This document shows positions 37,736 through 48,555 of a DNA stretch of 64,000 nt, one piece after another. The position numbers were made by a program, and so were the translations under genes. Source of the stretch: Halocaridina rubra (taxonomy: Eukaryota > Arthropoda > Malacostraca > Decapoda > Atyidae); assembly GCA_037179515.1 (NCBI GenBank), contig JAXCGZ010000103.1, positions 51,001 to 115,000 on the forward strand, read 5' to 3'. Below the pieces are notes generated by a model. The model had not been told where the DNA came from and did not search any database. It saw nothing but the letters and a program-made list of their open reading frames with translations. Within the stretch, counting starts at the first letter, position 1, and every line of letters starts with the position of its first letter.

Positions 37736-38815
37736 TTAATGAGGCCCCATCCCCTGATCTTCTGTCATTATCTTCTTTATCTCCCCTTTGTCTGGAAGTA
37801 TTCTGTAACGAAAATTTTTCTTCTCTTCTTCATTTCTTTCATCATTTAACCTTCTTGCCTCTTGCAACAAGTTCTTGATCTTTCCCATCTCTTCCTGTGT
37901 TCTGTATCGTCTAATGAACACTTCTTTGCATTCTTGAAGGTCTTTTACACTTTTTTTTCTCAACAATATTTCCCTACATGTTTCCCCTCTCTCAAAGGTT
38001 ACTTTTGTTGGTCTCGGCTTTCCTTCCCTCGAATATTTACCTAGTTGGTGTATGTTTACAATATCCTCAGGACCACATACTACTCCAAGCTTTCTTATCA
38101 GGTCTACAACCCTAGCTTTATTTTCTTCAAGTCTCCCCTGCCATGTTGGCTCCTGGGATTCACTTATGCCTGAGATTACCACTGTCTTCTCCTTATCAAG
38201 TGCCTGTCTGATGAGTGGGTTTGCCCTTTCCATCACAACGTCTTTCATTTTTTCGATTACTGTCTCTTTATAGTCAACTGTTTGTATGTTTTCCAGTGCC
38301 ACCACCTTTACAGCCTCTTTTACTTCCACATTCCCCTTTAGTGCATCAGCATAGGACGTTTTCATGGCATCATTTTCCATATTCAGCTCCTGGAACTCTT
38401 TTCTGAACTGTTCAATGTTTTCCTTAATCTGGACATTCCAAGCAGCAATCTCGTCTCTCTCAGAAGAGAGCAGTGAACTAACATCTAATTCCTTTAGGTT
38501 GTCATTCAGCTGTTTGTTTTTATCTTCTTGTTTAGAAATTCTAGATTCTAGTTGACTCTTTTCCCCTTCCAGCTTCTTTATTCTTTTTTCTAGTTCCTTT
38601 CTCTCCTGCCCTTGTGCTTTATTTGCTTCCTCCAAAGATCTTATTTGTTCTCTGAGTGTTTCATTCTCTTTCATTTTTCCATCCATATTCCGAATTTTAT
38701 CATCAAGGCTTATAACCATTTCCTCTAACTTCTTGATTCTCTGTTTAAGTCCCCTGATGACTACCCCTTCTCCCGACCCATGGGTGGGAGAGGTTTGGGA
38801 CAGAGATGGCCTCAT
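37736..38815 (-). CDS. AC-LINE F ORF1: coiled-coil RNA-binding protein, intact
   Basis: 359 residues from ATG at 38815. Residues ~20-120 form long heptad-like charged stretches (RGLKQRIKKLEEMVISLDDK, KELEKRIKKLEGEKSQLESR), expected to trimerise as in other LINE ORF1 proteins. Residues ~205-330 form an RRM-like domain (VVISGISES, then GKPRPTKVTFERGE), with a KIKNLLQEARRLNDERNEEE helix. It ends in DQGMGPH. The protein should coat the element's RNA. An A_AAU_UUU heptamer at 37811-37817 lies in the right phase 75 bases before the stop. Confidence 0.85.
   Translation of the reverse strand: MRPSLSQTSPTHGSGEGVVIRGLKQRIKKLEEMVISLDDKIRNMDGKMKENETLREQIRSLEEANKAQGQERKELEKRIKKLEGEKSQLESRISKQEDKNKQLNDNLKELDVSSLLSSERDEIAAWNVQIKENIEQFRKEFQELNMENDAMKTSYADALKGNVEVKEAVKVVALENIQTVDYKETVIEKMKDVVMERANPLIRQALDKEKTVVISGISESQEPTWQGRLEENKARVVDLIRKLGVVCGPEDIVNIHQLGKYSREGKPRPTKVTFERGETCREILLRKKSVKDLQECKEVFIRRYRTQEEMGKIKNLLQEARRLNDERNEEEKKNFRYRILPDKGEIKKIMTEDQGMGPH
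37811..37817 (-). promoter_or_regulatory. Putative -1 ribosomal frameshift site (copy F)
   Basis: In ORF1's frame the minus strand reads AAG AAA AAT TTT CGT, containing the heptamer A_AAU_UUU of the X_XXY_YYZ type. The -1 frame has a TGA four codons upstream and is then open into ORF2. The heptamer is identical at 4023-4029, 30154-30160, 33949-33955 and, in old copy I, 23400-23406. No downstream pseudoknot was evaluated. Confidence 0.5.
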
Positions 38816-39597
38816 TTTTATGTTCTCCCTCTCACAGAATATAGAGAAGACGAGAAAGAGGAAAAAAAAAGAAAAGAGAAAAATTTGTAATTGAGCTTCA
38901 CACAGAATTTTTATATCTCCATATAAGTGCTATTTAGTGACTCAGTTTGTCTCTTTTCTGATAACACACATCTTAACTTAAAAACTTGACCATGGTAATT
39001 TAAGTATAAAAAGAAAAAGAAAAACAAAAGTCAAACCTGAAGGAAAATTCGAATTTGTGTTTGAGGTGGCACCCACCTGTTTCTGCTATATATTCTTCCT
39101 AACTGATAAAATGACTTGCTAACCAAGATATGTTATCACGGGATTAGACTTTACATTTAACTCAATATATATACAAAATAAAAAAAAAATAGTAAAAGAG
39201 AAAGCTAAAAGAAAAGCAAAAAAATGAAGAAAATAAGACTGCTGTACTACTTGGCAACTTAACTCAGTACTGTTGACAGGTGGATATTTGGTAATTTTTT
39301 TTTCTTTTATTATTCAATTATTTCGTGTATCAAACTAACTAACTAGTTAATATAAATGGGAAGGATACTGATTTTAACAATATATAGAACCACAGGATCA
39401 GGTAAACGGCTTAAGAGCTTTCCCCAGTTTACACAAAAAATTAGGTAATGTGATGTGATGGCTCCACCTCTGGCAACTCTTCTAGATTTCCCTCAAGGCA
39501 GAACTGGACGGCAGCTTCTCTCTCTCCTCACGAAAATGTTCTCAATTTTTTTTTTTCCTTTAATATGAACAGTCTCGTCTTACAACAAATATAAGGC
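38816..39597 (-). other. AC-LINE F 5' UTR
   Basis: Sequence between ORF1's ATG and the (TG)8 at 39598. Purine-rich near the ATG and AT-rich elsewhere, no ORF. Called 5' UTR because the next element boundary is the TG tract; no second full-length copy exists here to confirm it. Confidence 0.55.
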
Positions 39598-39613
39598 TGT
39601 GTGTGTGTGTGTG
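39598..39613. repeat. (TG)8 between copies F and G
   Basis: 16 bp TG tract joining F's presumed 5' UTR to G's 3' terminal repeat. Confidence 0.95.
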
Positions 39614-39917
39614 ATTACCTAATTGTGATTACCTAATTGTGTTTACGGGAAAGAGCCCAAAGCTCGTATCTTCCCGTCTCCTGATCGGTTCCATTTTTAG
39701 ACTTAGTGATACTTATCATACCTGTTCTTAAAACTATGGATTGAGATAGCATTAACTACCTCCTCGCTTAGCCAATTCCAATTATCAACTACTCTTACAC
39801 TGAAAAAGTATTTCCTTACATCCTGCAAACAAGTTTTCTTCCGAAGCTTCAAACTATGACCTCTAGTTCTAGAGCCAGCCATATCGAAATATCGAACCCT
39901 ATCCACTCTATCATAAC

Positions 39918-39920
<3 letters not shown>
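39614..39920 (-). mobile_element. AC-LINE copy G (short 3' fragment)
   Basis: 3' UTR and the last 67 ORF2 residues (39703-39906). It shares private variants with D ('caaacaagttttcttccgaag', 'ccatttttagac'), so G and D are close relatives. 5' truncated at 'ataaccat', where TG begins. Confidence 0.9.

Positions 39921-40003
<83 letters not shown>
39921..40003. repeat. (GT)41 between copies G and H
   Basis: 83 bp of pure GT joining G's 5' end to H's 3' end. Confidence 0.95.
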
Positions 40004-40004
<1 letters not shown>

Positions 40005-40091
40005 TTACCTAATTGTGATTACCTAATTGTGTTTACGGGAAAGAGCCCAAAGCTCGTATCTTCCCGTCTCCTGATCGGTTCCATTTTAGAC

Positions 40092-41348
40092 TTAGTGATA
40101 CTTATCGTACCTGTCCTTAAAACTATGGATTGAGATAGCATTAACTACCTCCTCGCTTAGCCAATTCCAATTATCAACTACTCTTACACTGAAAAAGTAT
40201 TTCCTTACATCCTGCAAAGAAGTTTTCTTACGAAGCTTCAAACTATGACCTCTAGTTCTAGAGCCAGCCATATCGAAATATCGATCCCTATCCACTCTAT
40301 CATAACCATGAAGGAATTTAAAGACTGTCACCATATCCCCCCTTACTCTTCTAGCTTCGAGTGATGGCAAGTCTAATTCCCTCAGCCTCTCATCATAACC
40401 GAGATTGCGTATTTCTGGCACCAGTTTCGTGGCATGTCTTTGAACTTTTTCAAGCTTAGCTATGTGCTTTTTCAAGTGCGGATTCCAAAAGGGGGCTGCA
40501 TATTCCAGTTTTGGCCTCACATAGGTTACATAAATATTTCTGAACATTTCCTTGTCCATGTGCCTGAAGGCTACCCTTACATTTGATAAGAATGCATATG
40601 CTGCCCTTACTACGCCATTTATATGTATTTCTGGAGACAAATCTGCCAGTATGTTTACTCCTAGATCTCTCTCATTTTCTGTCTCTTGAAGTTGTACTCC
40701 AGCCACCGAGTAGTCAAGCTTGGGCCTTCTTGCACTTGTACCCATTCTCATTACCTTACATTTTGAGGTATTGAATTTCATTAGCCACTTTTCTGACCAC
40801 TCATGCAGATTATTTAGATCCTCCTGAAGTTCTCTACCATTGTTCTCGTTTTTTACTTTCTTCACAATCTTTGCATCATCTGCAAACATATTCATGAATG
40901 AATTTACAGACTCTGGTAGGTCATTTACATATACAAGGAACAAAAGTGGCCCTAAAACTGAACCCTGTGGAACTCCACTACTAACTCTTCTCCATTCAGA
41001 CAGTGAGTGTCTTACTCTAACCCTCTGTTCCCTTCCTTCTAAGTAAGTTTTTATCCATTCCAAAACATTTCCACCTATTCTAGCCATTGAGTGCAGCTTC
41101 CTAATAAGTCTCCCATGTGGAACAGTGTCAAACACTTTCTGGAAGTCTAGGAATATGCAATCTGCCCAGCCCTCTCTTTCCTGTAAGATTTGGCTTACCT
41201 CATCATAAAATTCTAATAAGTTTGTTACTGTTGATCTACCTTCTCTGAAGCCATGTTGCCTCACTGACAAAAAGTTGAAGGATTCCAAGTGAAGAGAGAT
41301 ATGTTTCCTTAGTAGTTTCTCCATAACTTTGCAAACTATGCTGGTCAA
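40092..41348 (-). pseudogene. AC-LINE H ORF2 C-terminal half
   Basis: 418-residue open frame covering RT from MTSIVCKVMEKLLRKHISL through GVPQGSVLGPLLF and FADDAKIV to the C-terminus, no stops. FLDFQKVFDT replaces the usual KAFDT. Truncated copy: no endonuclease and no ORF1. A plus-strand frame starting at 41408 with the same residues is the fold-back arm, not a second gene. Confidence 0.85.
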
Positions 41349-41476
41349 GGAAACTGGTCTATAGTTCAGAGCCGTATCCCTCGGCTCTGAACTATAGACC
41401 AGTTTCCTTGACCAGCATAGTTTGCAAAGTTATGGAGAAACTACTAAGGAAACATATCTCTCTTCACTTGGAATCC
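41280..41476. repeat. 94-bp perfect inverted repeat (fold-back), 9-base loop
   Basis: Arm 1 41280-41373, loop 41374-41382 (gtatccctc), arm 2 41383-41476. The arms match base for base by reading. Created at the 5' end of LINE copy H. Confidence 0.9.
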
Positions 41477-42515
<1,039 letters not shown>

Positions 42516-42889
42516 AGTTAAAAAATACTAAATCTGTTGCTGCAAATTTTTTCTTTTAAATCTGAGGTCGGTTGAATCTGGGTTCATTGAATCAAGGGAT
42601 GATTGTCTATACAATGCAAACTCTACTCTCAATGCACTTGACTATAGTCACGATATTGCAGTGGAGCTGGATACAGACATTTTTTGCTCAAAATGTTTTT
42701 CAAGGTGATGTAGACAGCTGTGAACTCATTTACATTGACGTGGTAGTGGTTGAAATGTGCCAACAAAATTCTGATTACTTCCTGCAATCGTAGGTGCAGA
42801 ATCCTTAGCCTTTGTTTGATGTAACGTGTAATGTCACTACTTGTGTTGGCCTCATCGTATTCTTGAATTCTGCCATATTTTCATTTATT

Positions 42890-43240
42890 CTCATGTGCAA
42901 TACAGGAAAAAATGTGAAGTGCTAACGACAGTGATGGAAATATCAAGAAAGTTGAAACTCTTTTAAGTTTAAAGCTAAAATCAGAACTTTTAGACCAGTA
43001 AAAAACGATGTCAACATCCAAAGTGGAGTAAATATGGGGAGAAAATGGGTCTGGTATTTGCACAATAATGCAATGAGAAAAGGAAATTCGTAGTATTGAT
43101 AATGTTTTATCTGCACTATCAAAAGTGGTTTCTCAAATTCGTGACACAGTGCCTGGAAAAACTGAGAAAGCATTAAACAAATAAGTGCATCAGTAAAGGA
43201 GCTTAAATCTAGCAAGGGATGGCTGCATAGTTTTATAATC
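42890..43240 (+). pseudogene. Possible Tigger/pogo-type transposase N-terminal remnant
   Basis: Read through three stops, one plus-strand frame gives KTMSTSKVE, IWGENGSGICTIM, EKEIRSIDNVLSALSKVV and KTEKALNK. The spacing resembles the helix-turn-helix start of CENP-B/Tigger-like transposases (a residue-rich 'vAr.yG...stI..I...K' pattern, then 'lek.L..W'). The resemblance is by pattern only. No TIRs were found around it. 42513-42889 holds nothing recognisable. Confidence 0.3.
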
Positions 43241-43484
43241 CACCATTAGCTGAAAAATTTGAAAATAATGAGAGATGATTTTGAAAAGTGTAAACACAAC
43301 ACAAGTCTTTTTTGATGGTGGTGTGGTTAATATTTATTATTGTAGTTATAATTTATATAATTTACATATTTATAGAAGGAGCCTGACTTTACGCAATTTT
43401 TACTTCCGCAGCCAGTGGGGGAACAAATTACTCGCATATGTCCCATTACAACAGTATCCATAAATAACAATAAGGCACCCTGAC

Positions 43485-43619
43485 CTTTGAAGAAGTCATT
43501 AAGCTGCTTTGTGTACTTTTCATATGTCGATGGGTCTTTCGGGTTGTAGCTAATTACTTCATATCTTGGGATGGAATCAAAGCCTGTAATGAAATCAAAG
43601 CCTGCAATGGAATGAAAGC
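43485..43619 (-). CDS. Na+/K+-ATPase beta-subunit-like exon (after TM), with tandem acceptors
   Basis: Internal exon, phase 1 at both ends; donor G|GTCAGG. It encodes GFDSIPRYEVISYNPKDPST, then YEKYTKQLNDFFK. This fits the membrane-proximal beta ectodomain, where a Pro-rich stretch is followed by a (N/D)P.(D/S)..(S/T)Y..Y pattern and a hydrophobic helix. Joined to the next exon it reads N-D-F-F-K-D-Y-E-N-A. Acceptor AGs end at 43620, 43602 and 43584, each followed by GCTTT, exactly 18 bp apart and in frame. So isoforms of 135, 117 or 99 bp are possible. A SINE-like tail repeat begins ~50 bp upstream of the outer acceptor. Confidence 0.72.
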
Positions 43620-43670
43620 CTGCAAGTGAATGCAAAATTAAAATAGAAATTTTCATATATTTCTTTTTTT

Positions 43671-44050
43671 TTATGTGTGACACCGGGAAAGGCAACAAAA
43701 TTGCCCCCATCAGGCCTGGGCACCAAGAAAACATTAAGACGAATAAAAAGTAGATGTTAAGGACAAGGCAAAAATAAGGGAGCGATACACAACACAGGAA
43801 GGACAAGCTAAAAGAATAGCCGAAGTATAGAGGACCTTGAGATATGGAAGGATTAGACCCTGAGATGACGATAGATCTGCATTTTGAAGCTAAGCTAAGC
43901 TATAAGAAAAAAAGGAGGAAGAGAGTTCCAGAGTCTGGAAGTGGATGGGAAGAAGCAGTTGATGCACTGACAAATCCGTGAGCAACAAATCTCCACACAG
44001 TACTTGTGAGACAAGGCCACTCCAAACACATTAGTAAGAGAAAGTCAAGA
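43671..44050 (-). repeat. LINE/SINE tail repeat, copy 3
   Basis: Minus-strand tail CCTTTCCCGGTGTCACACAT plus an A run. Its last ~70 bp resemble the tails of LINE K and of copies 1 and 2, but the body differs. It sits in the intron just upstream of the beta exon. 44050-44270 has no recognised feature. Confidence 0.5.
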
Positions 44051-44270
44051 ACATAGAGAAAAATTTACCTTTAATAAATTTTGGAATTTTGGTAACCTGA
44101 TGGAAATTAGTTACTATGAGAAAACTGTACCTCATCCGTAGTAACACTCTGAAATGGCACAAAACTGTAGCTGAAAGTGAATTTCCCCAGCCAACACAAG
44201 AATATATTATAATCATGACCTACTTACTCTCCATCCTACAAGCTGGAGAAGTGGTCGAGAGAAATTCAAT

Positions 44271-45565
44271 ATCTATAAAGGGAAGGGAGACATTCAGGAG
44301 TGTGGAAACTATAGAGGTATAAAGTTGTTAAGTCATACTATGAAGATATGGGAGAAGATCATAGAGAGGAGACTCAGAGAGGAAACGACAATTGGGGATG
44401 AACAGTTTGGCTTCATGCCTGGAAGAGGGACAGTGGATGCCATATTTGCCTTGAGACAAATGATGGAAAATCATCAGGAGAGACAGAAAGGACTGCATAT
44501 GGTCTTTTTTGACCTGGAAAAGGCATATGATCGAGTACCACGTCAAGAGGTGTGGAGGTGTATTAGAGAAAAGGGAGTCCCCGAGAAATATGTAAGAATC
44601 ATCCAAGATATGTATGAGAGGGCAGAGGCAAATGTTAAAAGCAGTGTGGGCTTGACAAAAAGTCTCTCAGTAAATGATGGTCTGCATCAAGGGTCTGCTA
44701 TGAGTCCATATCTATTTGATCTGGTCTTGGATGCAGTAACCCATGGTATTAGAGATCAGTCACAATGGTGTATGCTCTTTGTAGATGACATTGTACTGCG
44801 TAGCAACAGACAAGAGGTAGTGCAGGAGAAGCTTGAGGAGTGGAGAAGAGTGATGGAGGATAGAGGACTGAGAATCAGCAGGAAGAAGACAGAGTACTTG
44901 AGGTTGAGAGATGATGAGGATGGGGAGGTCAATTTGCACGGGGGAGGTGTTGAAAAGAGTTGAAAAGTTCAAGTATTTGGGATCAACAGTAGCAGAGGAT
45001 GGTGACCTAGAGTCAGAAATAACCCACAGAATACAAGAGGGATGGACGATCAGGAAGAAAGTGTCTGGGGTACTGCGCGACAGGAGAATGGGGATTAAGT
45101 TGAGAGGTAAAGTGCATAAGACAGTTGTGACCCCTATGATGACGAATGGAGCAGAGGCATGGGCAATAAAGAACACACAAGAGAAAAACTGGATGTGGCA
45201 GAGATGAGGATGTTGAGATGGATGTATAGGGTGACAAGAAACGATAAGATCAGAAACGAGGTAATTAGAGGTAACTCAAAATTTAGAGAAATATCAGATA
45301 AGATACAAGAAAGTAGACTAAGATGGTATGGTCATGTTGTTAGGAGGGATGAACAGTATGTTGGGAGGAGGGTGATGGAAATGGATATACAGGGTAGGAG
45401 AGGGAGGGGGAGACCAAAGCGTAGATGGATGGATTGCATCAATGACAACCTGAGGTCTAAAGGTTTGCTGGGTGATGAGGTATGGGACAGGAACATATGG
45501 AGAACACTGGCCAGAAACATCGACCCCACATAAAAGTGAGAAAAGATGTAGACGAAGAAGAAGGT
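44271..45565 (+). mobile_element. RTE-like LINE copy R2 (5' truncated)
   Basis: Starts abruptly at 'atctataaagggaaggg', equivalent to 6815 in R1, and runs to the same (GAA)n tail at ~45550-45565. Nearly collinear with R1. LINE L follows directly after the tail. Confidence 0.85.
44325..45533 (+). pseudogene. RTE-like LINE R2 reverse transcriptase remnant
   Basis: RT from EQFGFMPGRGTVDAIF through FFDLEKAYDRVPRQEVW and GLHQGSAMSPYLF. The catalytic box is LFVDDIVL (LFADD in R1). The nonsense codon of R1 is absent (THGIRDQSQW). An extra G near 44940 ('cacgggggagg' against 'caggggaagg') and a lost A near 45185 shift the frame twice. The C-terminal WYGHVVRRDE and GRPKRRWMD blocks are in the third frame (45159-45533). 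Confidence 0.8.
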
Positions 45566-45567
45566 TT

Positions 45568-46344
45568 TTTTTTTTCGTTGGGTTGTGCCATGGCACAGCC
45601 TTGCATTTGGTGAACGTGTTTCTAATGCTGGGGTAAAACAAGACCACCTCAGAATTCTGCATGTCGTGAAAGTCGATTAAATGGGGCAGAGCAGGGGGAC
45701 TGGAAATCCCCTCCTCTGTATCGTATTCCTACGAATTGCTACAAGATGTGTTGGTATTCTGGCAGGAGAGTTCCAGCCAGACCCCTCATCCTACAATTAG
45801 GTCCCTGAATGTGCGTGGTTGTGGTGTAAGTGAAAGTAAGAGGGAAGAGATAGGGAGTATAAATGAGGAAAGATGGATGTGCTTCCACTACGTGAAACTA
45901 AGATGAAAGGGAATGGTGAGGTGACATTTGGGAGTGTGGTAGATAGGGTGTCTGGAGATGAGAGAGGGCGAGGAAGAGAGGGAGTGGCTCTGTTGGTAAG
46001 TGAAGAGATAAGTAGGTGTGTGGTGGAATGGAAGAAAGAATCATCTCAGATAATAATGGCTAAAATGAGACTGGGATGCGAGGTTTGGGTGTTTGTGAGC
46101 ACTTGTGGGTTGGCAGTGAAAGAAGTGAGGAAGAAAGAAGAATTTCGGATGAAACTGAATGTGTGTGTGGAGGACTTGGGAATGAATGTGAATATGGTAT
46201 TGATGGGAGATGTGAATGCAAGAGGAGGGAAAGAGCCAGTGGATGGTGTGCTTGGGAAGTATGAAGTACCTGGTAGGAATGAGAGTGGAGAGAAAATGCT
46301 AGGAATGAGTACTGAGAGAGAGATGTTGATTGCCAATACTGTAC
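45568..46344 (+). mobile_element. LINE L, 5' part with endonuclease
   Basis: Begins after a T run. The 5' leader is followed by the endonuclease frame at 45873-46427. LINE K interrupts the element at ~46344, where L reads 'attgccaatact'; L resumes at ~48556 with 'tatacatgggtcac'. The inverted L copy at 51045-51110 has these parts separated by only ~25 bp. Confidence 0.75.
45873..46344 (+). pseudogene. LINE L endonuclease remnant
   Basis: APE-type endonuclease of a LINE family widespread in arthropods. Visible blocks are PLRETKMKGNGEVTFGSVV (catalytic E in ETK), REGVALLVSEEI, VLMGDVNARGG (D and N of the metal site; usually GDFNA) and EMLIANT. The frame then reads into inserted LINE K. The 3' endonuclease part (YTWVTVDNGRVLDREL, GGIADH) continues at 48567 after K. 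Confidence 0.7.
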
Positions 46345-48553
46345 CCAACATGAAAATTTGCCTAACTTCCACTTTGAATTCCCACGGGATGACTATTGCT
46401 TTTGGTCCCGCAACCCTGATCAGGTAGCTCTAAAACTTGCCGAGATCATGACTGCGGGAATGGAGGCGTACATCCCCTCTTCTACAAAAACTTTCTCTCC
46501 CCCTAAACCTTGGTTTGACCGTGCCTGCTCCATGGCTATCCAGGCCAGGAATCGGGCACACCGATCTTACCAAGCCTCTCCATCCAATTTAGCTCGCTCT
46601 GCTTTTAATGTTGCTAGAAATAACTGTACTGCTCAGATTCAAAGGTCTAAGGCTTCCTTTATAAGAAAGAAAGTTGATGACCTTAACTCCTCTCCCACTG
46701 ACAAATGCTTCTGGTCCTTAGCTAAAACCTTCTCCAAAAACTTCTGCAACTCAAGCTTTCCCCCTCTCATTCGTTCTGATGGTTTTATAGCTTGCTCTCC
46801 CACTGACAAAGTCACTCTCTTTAGCTCTCATTTTTCTGCCAACTCTTCTATAAACATTTCCAGCGCACCTGTTCCTCAATCTTTACCCCTCTCTAACCCT
46901 ATGCCCTCCCTTATCCTTTCTTAACGCAAAGTTCATAAGGTTCTTCGCTCCCTAAAGACAAACAATGCATCTGGTCCCGATGGAATTCCTGCAAGATTCC
47001 TTGAGGAGTTTGCAGATGAACTGGCTCCCGTGCTTTGCCATCTTTTTCGCCTCATTCTGTCAATCAGTATCTATCCTTCATCTTGGAAGCATGCTCTAGT
47101 TCAACCTGCTCCTAAGAAGGGTAACCGCTCTAATCCTTCAAACTACAAACCTATTGCCCTAAAGTTTTCGAAACTTTGCTCAATGCTCACTTCCTGAAAC
47201 GCCTTGAATCTAACTCACTTATCTCCAATCACCAGTATGGTTTCCGCAAGGCAAGATCCACTGGTGACCTCCTGTCCTATCTTACTCATGTATGGTCATC
47301 TTCTCTGGGGAACTATGGGGAATTCTTTGTCATCGCCCTTGATATCTCTATGGCTTTTGGCAGAGTTTGGCACAAGGCTCTATTGGCCAAACTCCCTACC
47401 TATGGCTTTACCCCTTCTTTCTGTTCTCTGATTTCCAGTTTTCTTTCTGACCATTTTATATCTGTAGTTGTTGATGGTGAGACATCTAGCCCTTTCTCTG
47501 TTACCAGTGGTGTTCCACAGGACTCTGTTCTTTCACCTACTCTGTTCCTTCTATTCATCAGTGATCTTCTACAATCCCCATCTTCCTCTCTTCTTCATGC
47601 CTTTCCTGATGATTCTACCCATCACTTTTCCTCTGCCTTTTCTTCACAATCTTCATCTGCTACTCATAATCAGTCTCGTATAAGTCTTTCATCTACTATC
47701 AACTCTGATTTGCAGAAGGTATATGAGTGGGGCACTCAAAATTTAGTTAAATTCAATGCCTCCAGGACACAGTTTCTGGCAATCTCTTTATTTTCTTCTC
47801 CCCCTGAAACCCTATTATCTTCGAAACTGACGAAATTTACTCTCTTAATTCTACAACATATTAGGAATCCATATAGCCTCTAACTTGTCTTGGAGGAATC
47901 ATATAATCCATATTTCTAAGTCTTCATCCAAAGAACTGGGGGTTTTGTTTCGTTTCCATCATTACTTTTCCTCTTTACAGCTACTTAAAATTTATAAAGA
48001 TCTTATCTGTCCCTGCTTAGAATACTGCTCACACATCTGGGGTGCTTCTTCTTATACTTATCTTCTTGATAGGGTTGAATCTAAGGCAGTCAAACTCATA
48101 AATGATCCTTCTCTTACTTCTAATCTGGATTCTCTCTCTCTTCGCAATAAGGTTTCTTCCCTTTCGCTTTTCTATCGCTACTACTTCCATCACCTCATCT
48201 CACAGGTACCGTGTGGAATTTGTAGCTCGTGGCTTGATCGGTGCAGCAACTGCTTCTTCCCATCTACCTCCAGACTCTGGAATGCTCTTCCTCCTTCTGT
48301 CTTTCCTAATTATTATGACCTATCATCCTTCAAAAAGCAGATCTATCATCATCTCAGGGCCTAGTCCACCATATCTCTGGGTCCTCTGTACTTTGACTGT
48401 TTTTTCTGTCTGTCGTATTCCTTTGTGTGATAGTACCTCATCTCTGCCTTGTCCTTAACCTTTTTCATTTCCTTCGTCTTGGTGTTTTCTTGTGCACAGG
48501 CCTTTATTGATTAGGGCAGTTTTTGCCTGTCCAGGTGTCACACTCAAAAAAAA
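46345..48553 (+). mobile_element. LINE K inserted in LINE L
   Basis: 5'-truncated non-LTR element, from the RT linker to the 3' end 'cctttattgat...tgtccaggtgtcacac' plus a poly(A) run at 48546-48560. The 9640-9873 fragment is a second copy of its 3' end. Confidence 0.8.
46358..48364 (+). pseudogene. LINE K ORF2 remnant (linker, RT, C-terminus)
   Basis: Three frames. 46358-46924: linker (PKPWFDRACSMAIQARNRAH, SPTDKCFWSLAK). 46925-47175: decayed RT start (SGPDGIPARFLEEF, VQPAPKKGNRSNPSNYKPI). 47176-47883: QYGFRKARST, VIALDISMAFGRVWHKALL (normally KAFDRVWH), VTSGVPQDSVLSPTLFL and FPDDSTHHF at the catalytic site. 47885-48364: CLEYCSHIWGASSYTYLLDR and the SFKKQIYHHL end. Jockey/I-type superfamily. 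D-to-G and Q-G-S-V-to-Q-D-S-V changes show it is inactive. Confidence 0.8.
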
Positions 48554-48555
48554 AA

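Larger units (their letters stand above)
34823..39597 (-). mobile_element. AC-LINE copy F, full length
   Basis: The reference copy, 4.78 kb. In sense order: a ~780-bp 5' UTR (39597-38816), ORF1, ORF2 in the -1 frame, and a ~88-bp 3' UTR closing with two GTAATCACAATTAG-type repeats. TG tracts lie at both ends (34805-34822 and 39598-39613). Both ORFs are intact, so this is the candidate active copy. Confidence 0.9.
40004..41476 (-). mobile_element. AC-LINE copy H with 5' fold-back
   Basis: Minus-strand LINE from 3' UTR to mid-RT (40004-41382). The sequence then turns back on itself: 41383-41476 is the exact reverse complement of 41280-41373, with a 9-base loop. The fold-back arm leads straight into the long (GT)n tract. 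Confidence 0.92.
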
